Source: Oceanospirillum linum
GTDB taxonomy: Bacteria > Pseudomonadota > Gammaproteobacteria > Pseudomonadales > Halomonadaceae
Length of the DNA stretch: 64,000 nt
Direction: 5' to 3'
NCBI RefSeq assembly: GCF_900182785.1
Contig: NZ_FXTS01000004.1
Location: 62,001 to 126,000 of the forward strand
Each line of letters starts with the position of its first letter. Position 1 is the first letter of the stretch. A program made the position numbers and the translations under genes. A model generated the notes under the pieces. The model did not search any database, was not told the origin of the DNA, and saw nothing but the letters and a program-made list of their open reading frames with translations. This document shows, piece by piece, positions 1 through 7,382 of this stretch.

Positions 1-190
1 GAATCCAGGCAATCGCATATTCCGTACCGGTTTTATCAAACCAGCGATACAACGGCTTACCGAACCCGACAGAAAATTTCAGGACTTTCACACCACAGCG
101 GCGAGCGACCCAAAAATGGCCATACTCATGCACTGTAACCAGAATTCCCAAAGTGACAATTAATGCCAATACCGTATGCAAAACACCCAT
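1..190 (-). CDS. rseP: RseP site-2 protease, N-terminal part (runs off the window)
   Basis: These are the first 63 codons of an inner-membrane zinc metalloprotease. The ATG lies at 190 on the minus strand, 19 bases after the dxr stop. A hydrophobic first helix leads into the zinc motif HEYGH at residues 21-25, followed by FWVARRCGVKV and a FSVGFGKPL stretch typical of RseP/S2P proteases. RseP cleaves RseA within the membrane to release sigma-E and also clears signal peptides. The order uppS-cdsA-dxr-rseP is the usual gammaproteobacterial one. The rest of the gene lies outside the window, so the PDZ domains and second catalytic motif cannot be checked. Confidence 0.9.
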   Translation of the reverse strand, partial: MGVLHTVLALIVTLGILVTVHEYGHFWVARRCGVKVLKFSVGFGKPLYRWFDKTGTEYAIAWI

Positions 191-209
191 GCACGCTCTC
201 CGTTAATCT

Positions 210-1430
210 TCACTGCGCTTTGATGCGATGCATCGATAAATGTTCAAGATAGGGCTGACAAATTTCCCGGGCTTTACAATCACTGGCCAGAATAATATCC
301 AATGACACTGCAGGCTCCACCGGCAGGCAATCCAAAGCATACCGGCAGAGCTCAGGAATTTGCTCAAAGCCAATGCGTTCATCAAGAAATGCCTGAACCG
401 CCACTTCATTTGCTGCATTCAATATTGCAGGTGCCGTTCCCCCCAAAGAAAAAGCCTGGCGCGCTAACGCAAGGCAAGGGAATGCAACTTCATCAGCAGG
501 CTCAAAGTCAAGCTGAGCAACCTGAAACAGATCCAAAGGCTTTACACCGGCATCGATACGATCTGGCCAGGCCAGGCCATAGGCGATCGGCGTGCGCATA
601 TCAGGGTTACCCATTTGCGCAATCACGGAACCATCGTTATAGGAAACCATGGAGTGAATAATGCTCTGCGGATGAACCACCACCTGGATCGCCTCCGGTT
701 TAACCGAGAACAACCAACAGGCCTCAATCAGCTCCAGTCCTTTATTCATCAGGCTGGCGGAGTCCACAGAAATTTTTTGCCCCATGGACCAGTTAGGATG
801 CGCCACCGCCTGCTCTGGTGTTACCCCCGCTAGCTGATCAGGGTTATAACCTCTGAACGGGCCTCCGGATGCCGTCAGCAGAATCTGGCGAACACCGGAT
901 GCAGGCAAAGAATCATCATCAAAGCAGGTTCCCTGAGCCGGGAGACACTGAAAAATAGCGTTGTGCTCGCTATCGATCGGTAAAAGCTCTGCACCGGATC
1001 GTCGGACCTCATCCATAAACAGCTGGCCTGACATCACCAATGCTTCTTTGTTGGCCAGAAGAATACGCTTACCCGCCTTTACCGCCGCCAACGCTGGCAG
1101 CAAGCCTGCTGCCCCCACGATAGCAGCGACCACAATATCAACCGGCTCAGCAGCGGCGACCTCTTCCAGAGCATCCGCCCCGACCAAAACAGTCGTATTC
1201 AGGTCTGCAGTTTCTGCTTCTAACTGATCTGCTGCATCCTGATCTGGAACCACCGCAAACACAGGCTCAAACTGACGGCAGATTTCGGCCAGCTCATGAA
1301 CTCTCCGGTAGCCGGAAACGGCATATAAGCGATAAAGATCCGAGTGACGGGCTACTATATCAAGAGTACTGCCACCGATGGAGCCCGTGCCGCCCAATAG
1401 GGTAATGTTCTGTGGTTTTCGCTGACTCAT
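210..1430 (-). CDS. dxr: 1-deoxy-D-xylulose 5-phosphate reductoisomerase
   Basis: This enzyme makes the committed step of the MEP isoprenoid pathway, converting DXP to MEP with NADPH. The 406-residue product has the usual length. The N-terminal nucleotide-binding loop reads GGTGSIG at residues 13-19, LANKEALV follows near residue 127, the metal ligands are in IDSEHNA near residue 153, and the MNKGLELIEA segment near 230 supplies further ligands. Its start codon overlaps the cdsA stop in an ATGA, so the two are translationally coupled. The product supplies precursors that UppS, in the same operon, turns into undecaprenyl diphosphate; IspG at 43117-44226 acts later in the same pathway. Confidence 0.97.
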   Translation of the reverse strand: MSQRKPQNITLLGGTGSIGGSTLDIVARHSDLYRLYAVSGYRRVHELAEICRQFEPVFAVVPDQDAADQLEAETADLNTTVLVGADALEEVAAAEPVDIVVAAIVGAAGLLPALAAVKAGKRILLANKEALVMSGQLFMDEVRRSGAELLPIDSEHNAIFQCLPAQGTCFDDDSLPASGVRQILLTASGGPFRGYNPDQLAGVTPEQAVAHPNWSMGQKISVDSASLMNKGLELIEACWLFSVKPEAIQVVVHPQSIIHSMVSYNDGSVIAQMGNPDMRTPIAYGLAWPDRIDAGVKPLDLFQVAQLDFEPADEVAFPCLALARQAFSLGGTAPAILNAANEVAVQAFLDERIGFEQIPELCRYALDCLPVEPAVSLDIILASDCKAREICQPYLEHLSMHRIKAQ

Positions 1431-2242
1431 AAACTTAATCCAGTCAGCTTAAGACCCAGAACGAAAACAGGTACGGCTGCTGTCAGGCTATCAATGCGAT
1501 CCATCACACCGCCATGACCCGGCAGCAGCTGGCTGCTGTCCTTCATTCCCTGATGACGCTTAACCATACTCTCAAACAGGTCACCAAGAACAGATACCGC
1601 AGTTACCAATAAAGTTATCCCCAAAAGAGTCAGCATCTCTTTCTGATTCAACCCCCAGTACTGAGCACAAATAACGGCAAGAATGGCTGTTGCCAAAAGA
1701 CCACCATAAACCCCAGCCCAGGATTTTCCGGGACTGACTTTAGGCGCCAGCTTGGCCTTACCAAAACGTCGGCCAGCAAAATAAGCACCAATATCGGCAC
1801 ACCAGACCAGTAACAAAATATAAAGCAGAGCTTCTTTGCCCAGCCAAAAGCTGGTGCGCAACTCAACAAAACCAACCCAGCAGGGTATCAGTACAGCAAA
1901 ACCAATTAATAATCGGGCTGAAGTCGATTTCCAGATACTCTTCTTCGGATACTGAACCACAAACCAGAATGCAGCTAACCAAGCGGCGGCAGCACTGTAC
2001 AGAATCATCTGATCAAGCCTTTCGGACCGGATATCGTTCAGAACAAGAAGCACCAGGGCCATAGACAGAGGGTAGATAAGGCTGCCGGACCTTGAGACAC
2101 CGGAGAGATTAGACCACTCCCAGCTGGCAACCAAAACAATGGCAGAAACAAAAAGAATATAATAATCAACAGATAGGCCAAAGAGCCCCCACAGCGCAAC
2201 CGGCGCCATAATCAAAGCGGTTAATACACGCTGTTTAAGCAT
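1427..2242 (-). CDS. cdsA: Phosphatidate cytidylyltransferase (CDP-diacylglycerol synthase)
   Basis: CdsA converts phosphatidic acid and CTP to CDP-diacylglycerol, the branch point of phospholipid synthesis, in the inner membrane. The 271-residue protein is strongly hydrophobic, with about eight membrane segments. It carries the family signature near the C-terminus, visible as KRHQGMKDSSQLLPGHGGVMDRIDS with the conserved GHGGxxDRxDS core. An AAGGA ribosome site precedes the ATG at 2242, which lies inside the end of uppS (8-base overlap). It also overlaps dxr by 3 bases, consistent with one polycistronic unit. Confidence 0.96.
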   Translation of the reverse strand: MLKQRVLTALIMAPVALWGLFGLSVDYYILFVSAIVLVASWEWSNLSGVSRSGSLIYPLSMALVLLVLNDIRSERLDQMILYSAAAAWLAAFWFVVQYPKKSIWKSTSARLLIGFAVLIPCWVGFVELRTSFWLGKEALLYILLLVWCADIGAYFAGRRFGKAKLAPKVSPGKSWAGVYGGLLATAILAVICAQYWGLNQKEMLTLLGITLLVTAVSVLGDLFESMVKRHQGMKDSSQLLPGHGGVMDRIDSLTAAVPVFVLGLKLTGLSL

Positions 2243-2981
2243 CAGCTTTTCCTTCTATTTGTTCGCTGGTCTTACCGAATCGTCGTTGTCGTCCGGCAAA
2301 ATCATCAATGGCTTCAGCCAATGCTTTTTCTTTAAAATCAGGCCATAGGAGTGGACTGTAATAAAACTCACTATACGCAAATTGCCACAGCAGATAGTTA
2401 CTGATCCGCTGTTCACCGGCGGTGCGGATACACAGGTCCGGCGCAGGCAGATCGCCAAGGGAAATCGTTTGATTAAACAGCTGCTCAGTAATATCTTCAG
2501 GTTTTAATAAACCCTCAGCCACCTGGCGTGCCAGCTGCTGCGCAGTATGTACGATGTCCCAGCGGCCACCATAATTCGCCGCTATGTTCAGCTGCAGACC
2601 TCTATTATTTTCTGTCAGGGTTTCTGCCTCATCAATTGCCTGCTGAATATCATCCGAAAAACCAGACTTATCGCCAATAATACGCAGTCGAATATCATAT
2701 TTGTGCAGCTTCCTGACCTCACGTCGCAGAGACACGAGAAACAGGTCCATCAGAGCATTAACTTCTTTTTGCGGGCGCTGCCAGTTCTCGCTACTGAAGG
2801 CAAACAGGGTCAGAACCTCAACCCCCTGATCCACACAGCCCCGGATCACGGCCCGAACGGCATCAGCACCTGCTTTATGTCCGGCAACTCCCGGAAGAAA
2901 GCGCTTTTTAGCCCAACGGTTATTACCGTCCATAATGATAGCGATATGACGGGGAATATTTTTCTGCTTTTTTGAATCCAT
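2235..2981 (-). CDS. uppS: Undecaprenyl diphosphate synthase (cis-prenyltransferase)
   Basis: UppS condenses farnesyl diphosphate with isopentenyl diphosphate to give the C55 carrier lipid used for peptidoglycan and polysaccharide export. The signature HIAIIMDGNNRWAK is at the N-terminus, with catalytic Asp18 counted from the start chosen here. The later motifs FAFSSENW, NYGGRWDI and LCIRTAGEQRISNYLLWQ-type are all present. I start at the ATG at 2981 (248 residues), because this matches family length. A further in-frame ATG at 3002 would add seven residues just beyond an inverted repeat. The gene follows frr and overlaps cdsA. Confidence 0.95.
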   Translation of the reverse strand: MDSKKQKNIPRHIAIIMDGNNRWAKKRFLPGVAGHKAGADAVRAVIRGCVDQGVEVLTLFAFSSENWQRPQKEVNALMDLFLVSLRREVRKLHKYDIRLRIIGDKSGFSDDIQQAIDEAETLTENNRGLQLNIAANYGGRWDIVHTAQQLARQVAEGLLKPEDITEQLFNQTISLGDLPAPDLCIRTAGEQRISNYLLWQFAYSEFYYSPLLWPDFKEKALAEAIDDFAGRQRRFGKTSEQIEGKADA

Positions 2982-3000
2982 GAATAGGCAACACAGTGGC

Positions 3001-3019
3001 ACCCGCCTGAACGGCGGGT
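3001..3019 (-). other. Inverted repeat between frr and uppS
   Basis: A 7-base perfect stem (ACCCGCC/GGCGGGT) with a 5-base loop lies between the frr stop and the uppS start. No T-tract follows on the minus strand. It may therefore be an RNA processing or stability element rather than a full terminator. Its role is inferred. Confidence 0.5.
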
Positions 3020-3030
3020 GCGGAGGAAAA

Positions 3031-3588
3031 TCAGACCTGCATCAGATCTTTTTCTTTAGCAGCCAGAAGCGTATCAGCCTCAGCAACGTATTTATCAGTC
3101 AGTTTCTGAATATCGTCTTCTGCGCGACGTTCTTCATCCTCTGTAATCTCCTTTTCTTTCAGAAGATCTTTTACGGAGCCATTAGCATCACGACGGATAT
3201 TGCGAATCGCAATCTTACCATTTTCCGCCTCAGAGCGAGCCTGCCGAATAAAGTTCTTACGGGTTTCTTCTGTCAGAGCCGGCATAGGGACGCGAATTAC
3301 AGTACCAGCAGTACTTGGGTTCAGGCCCAGATCAGAGGTCATAATCGCCTTTTCGATCGCCTGAATCATGGAACGCTCCCAAGGCTGAATACTCAGAGTA
3401 CGGGCATCCTCGACATTAACATTAGCAACCTGACTCAGCGGCGTTGGCGTACCATAATAATCAACAGATACACCATCCAGAATACTCGGGTGAGCCCGGC
3501 CGGTACGGATCTTGGCAAAAGCTGTGGTCAGGGACTCCAGGCTTTTTTTCATCCGCTGTTCTGCGTCAGTCTTAATTTCGTTGATCAC
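3031..3588 (-). CDS. frr: Ribosome recycling factor
   Basis: RRF works with EF-G to split post-termination ribosomes. The sequence carries the family landmarks KIRTGRAHPSILDGV, YYGTPTPLSQVANV, SDLGLNPSTAGT and IRVPMPALTEETRK, and ends with a long helical region. I choose the GTG at 3588, which gives 185 residues, the usual length. A GAGGAA ribosome site lies about 7 bases upstream. The longer reading from a TTG at 3606 would overlap pyrH and lacks a good ribosome site. The start is 10 bases after the pyrH stop. Confidence 0.96.
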   Translation of the reverse strand: MINEIKTDAEQRMKKSLESLTTAFAKIRTGRAHPSILDGVSVDYYGTPTPLSQVANVNVEDARTLSIQPWERSMIQAIEKAIMTSDLGLNPSTAGTVIRVPMPALTEETRKNFIRQARSEAENGKIAIRNIRRDANGSVKDLLKEKEITEDEERRAEDDIQKLTDKYVAEADTLLAAKEKDLMQV

Positions 3589-3598
3589 GGAAGTTTCC

Positions 3599-4324
3599 TC
3601 AGTCAATTAGTGTTCCTTCGTCGCCACCTACAACCAGATTCAGCAGCGCACCAGGCTTATTCATATCAAATACACGAACCGGTTTATTGTGGTCACGCAC
3701 CAGGCAGATAGCGGTCAGATCCATCACTTCAAGCTTCTGTTCAAGAACGCTGTCATAACCCAGATGATCGTATTTCACCGCATCGGAGAATTTCACCGGA
3801 TCTTTATCATAAACCCCGTCCACTTTCGTCGCCTTAATCACGACATCAGCATCAACTTCAATACCGCGCAGGCAGGCGGCAGAATCTGTGGTAAAGAACG
3901 GGTTACCGGTTCCGGCACTAAAGATTACCACATCTCCGGTATTCAGATAACGGATAGCACTGCGACGATCATAATGTTCAACCACACCACTCATCGGAAT
4001 CGCCGACATTACGCGAGTCCGGATATTTGCACGCTCAAGCGCATCCCGCATTGCCAGACCGTTCATCACGGTTGCCAACATTCCCATATGGTCACCGGTC
4101 ACACGATCCAACCCGGCCTGACTCAGCGCCGCCCCCCGGAACAGGTTACCACCACCGATCACCAAACCTACCTGAACACCGATACCTACCAGCTGACCAA
4201 TCTCCAGTGCCATACGATTCAGAACCGTAGGGTCAATACCGAAGTTCTGCTCACCCATCAGGGCTTCGCCGCTAAGCTTTAAAAGAATACGTTTGTACTG
4301 GGAAGGTTTTTCATTTACTGGCAT
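3599..4324 (-). CDS. pyrH: UMP kinase
   Basis: PyrH phosphorylates UMP to UDP in pyrimidine nucleotide synthesis. It belongs to the bacterial amino-acid-kinase type, which is allosterically controlled by GTP and UTP. The 241-residue product shows KLSGEAL near residue 17, the GGGNLFRG glycine loop, the DHMGMLATVMNGLAMRDALE helix region and the FSAGTGNPFFTTDSAA loop. Gene order tsf-pyrH-frr is canonical. A stem-loop lies in the 106-base gap to tsf. Confidence 0.97.
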   Translation of the reverse strand: MPVNEKPSQYKRILLKLSGEALMGEQNFGIDPTVLNRMALEIGQLVGIGVQVGLVIGGGNLFRGAALSQAGLDRVTGDHMGMLATVMNGLAMRDALERANIRTRVMSAIPMSGVVEHYDRRSAIRYLNTGDVVIFSAGTGNPFFTTDSAACLRGIEVDADVVIKATKVDGVYDKDPVKFSDAVKYDHLGYDSVLEQKLEVMDLTAICLVRDHNKPVRVFDMNKPGALLNLVVGGDEGTLID

Positions 4325-4373
4325 GGGTCAGTCTCCGGCAAGAAAGGGTCTATAAAACAGGGGGTCAGATCGC

Positions 4374-4411
4374 ACAATGGCGCGTGCAACTTTCGCTACA
4401 CACGCCATTGT
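4374..4411 (-). other. Stem-loop between tsf and pyrH
   Basis: A 13-base inverted repeat (ACAATGGCG... with one mismatch) has a 12-base loop and lies just downstream of tsf on the minus strand. No T-run follows. It is a candidate partial terminator, attenuator or 3'-end stabiliser separating highly expressed rpsB-tsf from pyrH. The function is inferred. Confidence 0.5.
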
Positions 4412-4430
4412 ATTACATCAGAAATGCGAA

Positions 4431-5294
4431 TTAAGCCAGTTGCTTACGCACTTCCTCAGCGAAGTCTTCTTCAACTTTCTCGATACCTTCACCCACTTCG
4501 AAACGGATGAAAGACTGTACTTCGCCGCCGCTATCTTTAACGAAAGCACCAACAGTCACAGAAGGATCTTTAACGAAAGCTTGTTCCACCAGGCTATTTT
4601 CAGCCAGGAACTTCTTAACACGACCAACAGCCATTTTCTCTTTGATTTCGTCAGGCTTACCTTCCATATCAGGTTGCGCCATGATGATCTCTTTCTCTTT
4701 CTGAAGTTCTGCTTCTGGCATATCTTCAGGACGAGCAACGCGAGGGTTAACAGCTGCAGTGTGCATAGCAACATCTTTAGCAACGTCTGCATTTGCACCC
4801 GTCAGTACAGACAGAACGCCAATACGGCCGCCATGTACATACTCACCAACGATGCCGCCAGCAGGTGCTTCTACGATTGCCGCGCGACGCACTGTGATGT
4901 TTTCGCCAATTTTCTGAACCAGAGCTTCACGCGCTGCTTCCAGATCACCAGCCATTACAGTAGCTATGTCAGTTTGTTTAGTTTCGAAAACTTTGTCCGC
5001 AACAGACTGAACAAAGCCTTTGAAGTTATCGTCACGAGCAACAAAGTCAGTCTCGGAGTTAACTTCCAGAACGATACCGTAGCTGCCATCTTCAGCAACT
5101 TTAGTCGCCACTGCACCATCTGCAGCAACACGGCTAGCTTTTTTAGCCGCCTTCATACCGCTGGATTTACGCAGATTTTCAATTGCCAGCTCGACATCGC
5201 CGCCTGTTTCTTTCAGAGCGCCTTTGCACTCCAGCACGCCTAAGCCAGTACGCTCACGCAGCTCTTTAACCATAGATGCGCTGATTGCAGCCAT
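4431..5294 (-). CDS. tsf: Translation elongation factor Ts
   Basis: EF-Ts regenerates EF-Tu-GTP from EF-Tu-GDP. The 287-residue product begins with the UBA-like N-domain (MVKELRERTGLGVLECKGAL) and carries the EF-Tu contact motif TDFVARDD near residue 80. It continues with two core subdomains (AAPxGGIVGEYVHGGRIGVL region) and ends in the helical C-module. Length and order match the family. It is in an operon with rpsB, separated by a hairpin. Confidence 0.97.
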   Translation of the reverse strand: MAAISASMVKELRERTGLGVLECKGALKETGGDVELAIENLRKSSGMKAAKKASRVAADGAVATKVAEDGSYGIVLEVNSETDFVARDDNFKGFVQSVADKVFETKQTDIATVMAGDLEAAREALVQKIGENITVRRAAIVEAPAGGIVGEYVHGGRIGVLSVLTGANADVAKDVAMHTAAVNPRVARPEDMPEAELQKEKEIIMAQPDMEGKPDEIKEKMAVGRVKKFLAENSLVEQAFVKDPSVTVGAFVKDSGGEVQSFIRFEVGEGIEKVEEDFAEEVRKQLA

Positions 5295-5333
5295 GATGAA
5301 TAACCTCTTGATCTGATATGAAAAACCGGGGGT

Positions 5334-5360
5334 GCAAAAGGGGGCTTACGCCCCCTTTGC
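5334..5360 (-). terminator. Strong hairpin between rpsB and tsf (attenuator-like)
   Basis: A GC-rich stem (AGGGGGC/GCCCCCT, extended by GCAAA/TTTGC) with a TTAC loop sits between rpsB and tsf. On the minus strand it is followed by a weak T-tract (GGTTTTTC) about 10 bases on. Partial termination between rpsB and tsf is known in Escherichia coli. The same role here is inferred. Confidence 0.55.
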
Positions 5361-5432
5361 AGAGTTAACTGTCGCTACTGTTAAAACTAACAGCAGTATA
5401 TGACGACTCAAAAAAAGAGCCGACACACTCAA

Positions 5433-6164
5433 TTACTCTGCAGGCGCTTCGCTAACTTCTACGAATTCGCCTTCAGAAGCACTGCCTTCTTTGCCTTTCA
5501 GGCAAGCATTAGCAACACCCTGTGCATAGATCTGAATCGCACGGATTGCATCGTCGTTACCAGGAACAACGTAATCAACACCGTCTGGGTTGCTGTTAGT
5601 ATCAACGATACCGATAACAGGGATACCCAGTTTGTTCGCTTCATTGATCGCGATACGCTCGTGGTCAACATCGATAACGAACAGAGCGTCTGGCAGACCA
5701 CCCATATCTTTAATACCGCCGATAGAACGTTCCAGCTTAGCCATTTCGCGCTGATTCATCAGCACTTCTTTTTTGTTCAGCTTGTCGAACGTACCATCAT
5801 TCTGCATCGACTCCAGATCACGGAAGCGACGGATAGACTGACGAATCGTCTTATAGTTAGTCAGCATACCACCTAACCAACGATGGTTTACATATGGCAT
5901 ACCAGCGCGTGATGCTTCTTCTTTAACAACTTTGCTCGCAGCACGTTTAGTACCAACAAACAGTACTTTATTTTTGCTGGAAGCCAGTTTTTCAACAAAA
6001 GACAGAGCTTCATTCATCGCCGGAACAGTGTGCTCCAGGTTGATGATATGAATTTTGTTACGAGCACCGAAAATGAACTTAGACATTTTCGGGTTCCAGT
6101 AACGGGTCTGGTGACCGAAGTGAGCACCTGCTTTCAGCAGATCACGCATAGAAACTTGAGACAT
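5433..6164 (-). CDS. rpsB: 30S ribosomal protein S2
   Basis: S2 binds the 30S subunit near the S1 site. The protein starts MSQVSMRDLLKAGAHFGHQTRYWNPKM and shows the family segments RWLGGMLTNYKTIRQSI and PDALFVIDVDHE. It ends in an acidic tail. I start at the ATG at 6164 (243 residues), because an AGGAG ribosome site lies 6 bases upstream. An upstream in-frame ATG would add 12 residues inside the leader. It is the first gene of the rpsB-tsf-pyrH-frr group and is divergent from map. Confidence 0.97.
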   Translation of the reverse strand: MSQVSMRDLLKAGAHFGHQTRYWNPKMSKFIFGARNKIHIINLEHTVPAMNEALSFVEKLASSKNKVLFVGTKRAASKVVKEEASRAGMPYVNHRWLGGMLTNYKTIRQSIRRFRDLESMQNDGTFDKLNKKEVLMNQREMAKLERSIGGIKDMGGLPDALFVIDVDHERIAINEANKLGIPVIGIVDTNSNPDGVDYVVPGNDDAIRAIQIYAQGVANACLKGKEGSASEGEFVEVSEAPAE

Positions 6165-6593
6165 TTTGACTCCTAGAAATTTAGGGTTAAACCTCCACAC
6201 ACCCCATAATCCAACCCTTCAGAGCAACCTGCGTTGATCTCATCGGAGCACCCAGAACTACGTGCCGGTGTGTGTGTGTCGTTTTTAATAAAATTAAGTG
6301 CGTTACAGGCAAAGGCGTCATTCAGCTACTCATTACTGAAACAGCAACAAGAATCGATAAGACACAGTTTGCATATAAGCGCGCGGCTTTATACCACATA
6401 ACTGAAACAATAGAAAGAAATTGGACTAAATTACTCTTTTTTATGGTGGTAAAAACAAGCTATGAATTTATTTCCGACAAAAAAAGTCTATTTTTTAATT
6501 TTATCCCAATCAGCCACTCCCACCGCACAACAATAAGCGTTACCATTTCAGACTATTATTTATCCGCAAAAAGATGGCTGAAATAGATTCCAT
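6165..6593. promoter_or_regulatory. Divergent rpsB/map intergenic region with probable rpsB leader and promoter
   Basis: This 429-base gap holds no convincing gene. On the minus strand a TATAAA hexamer at 6388-6393 is followed by a GC-rich discriminator (6381-6387), the kind of start seen in stringently controlled ribosomal promoters. No good -35 was found. The transcript would have a leader of over 200 bases before the AGGAG of rpsB. The last 90 bases are rich in GGGTGC/GGTTGC-like segments, and S2 leader RNAs that bind S2 for feedback are known in gammaproteobacteria. Leader identity is inferred. The map promoter was not resolved. Confidence 0.4.
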
Positions 6594-7367
6594 ATGACTG
6601 TACTTATTAAAACTCCCGAAGAAATCGAAAAAATGCGTGTGGCTGGCCGCATGGCGGCAGAAGTTCTGGAGATGATCGAGCCTCACGTAAAAGCGGGTAT
6701 CAGCACAGAAGAGCTGAACCGTATCTGCCATGAATATATCGTAAACGATCTGGATGCCATCCCAGCCCCTCTCAATTATCACGGCTTCCCTAAATCGATC
6801 TGCACTTCGGTGAATCAGGTGATCTGTCACGGTATTCCGAGTGATAGTAAGGTGCTGAAAAATGGCGATATCATCAATATCGATATCACTGTGATCAAAG
6901 ATGGCTACCATGGCGACACCAGTAAGATGTTCATCATTGGAGAAGCCAAGATTCAGGCCCGACGTCTGTGCCAGGTGACCCAGGAGTGCCTGTACAAAGC
7001 ACTACGTATTGTTAAACCCGGCACCACTCTGGGTGACATTGGTGAAATCATTCAGAAGCATGCCGAATCCAGTGGCTTCTCTGTTGTAAGAGAATACTGC
7101 GGTCATGGCATCGGCAAGGGCTTCCATGAAGATCCTCAGGTTGTTCACTATGGCAAAGCCGGAACCGGGATGGCTCTACAGGAAGGCATGACCTTCACTA
7201 TCGAACCTATGATCAATGCCGGAAAACGTCACTGCAAAACTCTGAAAGATGAATGGACTGTGGTGACAAAAGATCGTAGTTTATCCGCTCAGTATGAGCA
7301 CACCATTCTGGTTACCAAGGATGGCTGTGAAATTCTGACCCTGAGAAAAGAAGAAACCGATCTGTAA
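6594..7367 (+). CDS. map: Type I methionine aminopeptidase
   Basis: This enzyme removes the initiator methionine from nascent proteins when the next residue is small. The 257-residue product has the pita-bread fold landmarks: VNQVICHGIPSD near residue 75, metal ligands in IDITVIKDGYHGDTS, the CGHGIGKGFHEDP histidine motif near 170, FTIEPMI and the final YEHTILVTKDG glutamate. It is divergent from rpsB, as in many gammaproteobacteria, and lies 15 bases before glnD, so the two are probably cotranscribed. Confidence 0.97.
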   Translation: MTVLIKTPEEIEKMRVAGRMAAEVLEMIEPHVKAGISTEELNRICHEYIVNDLDAIPAPLNYHGFPKSICTSVNQVICHGIPSDSKVLKNGDIINIDITVIKDGYHGDTSKMFIIGEAKIQARRLCQVTQECLYKALRIVKPGTTLGDIGEIIQKHAESSGFSVVREYCGHGIGKGFHEDPQVVHYGKAGTGMALQEGMTFTIEPMINAGKRHCKTLKDEWTVVTKDRSLSAQYEHTILVTKDGCEILTLRKEETDL

Positions 7368-7382
7368 CATACGGACACTCCC

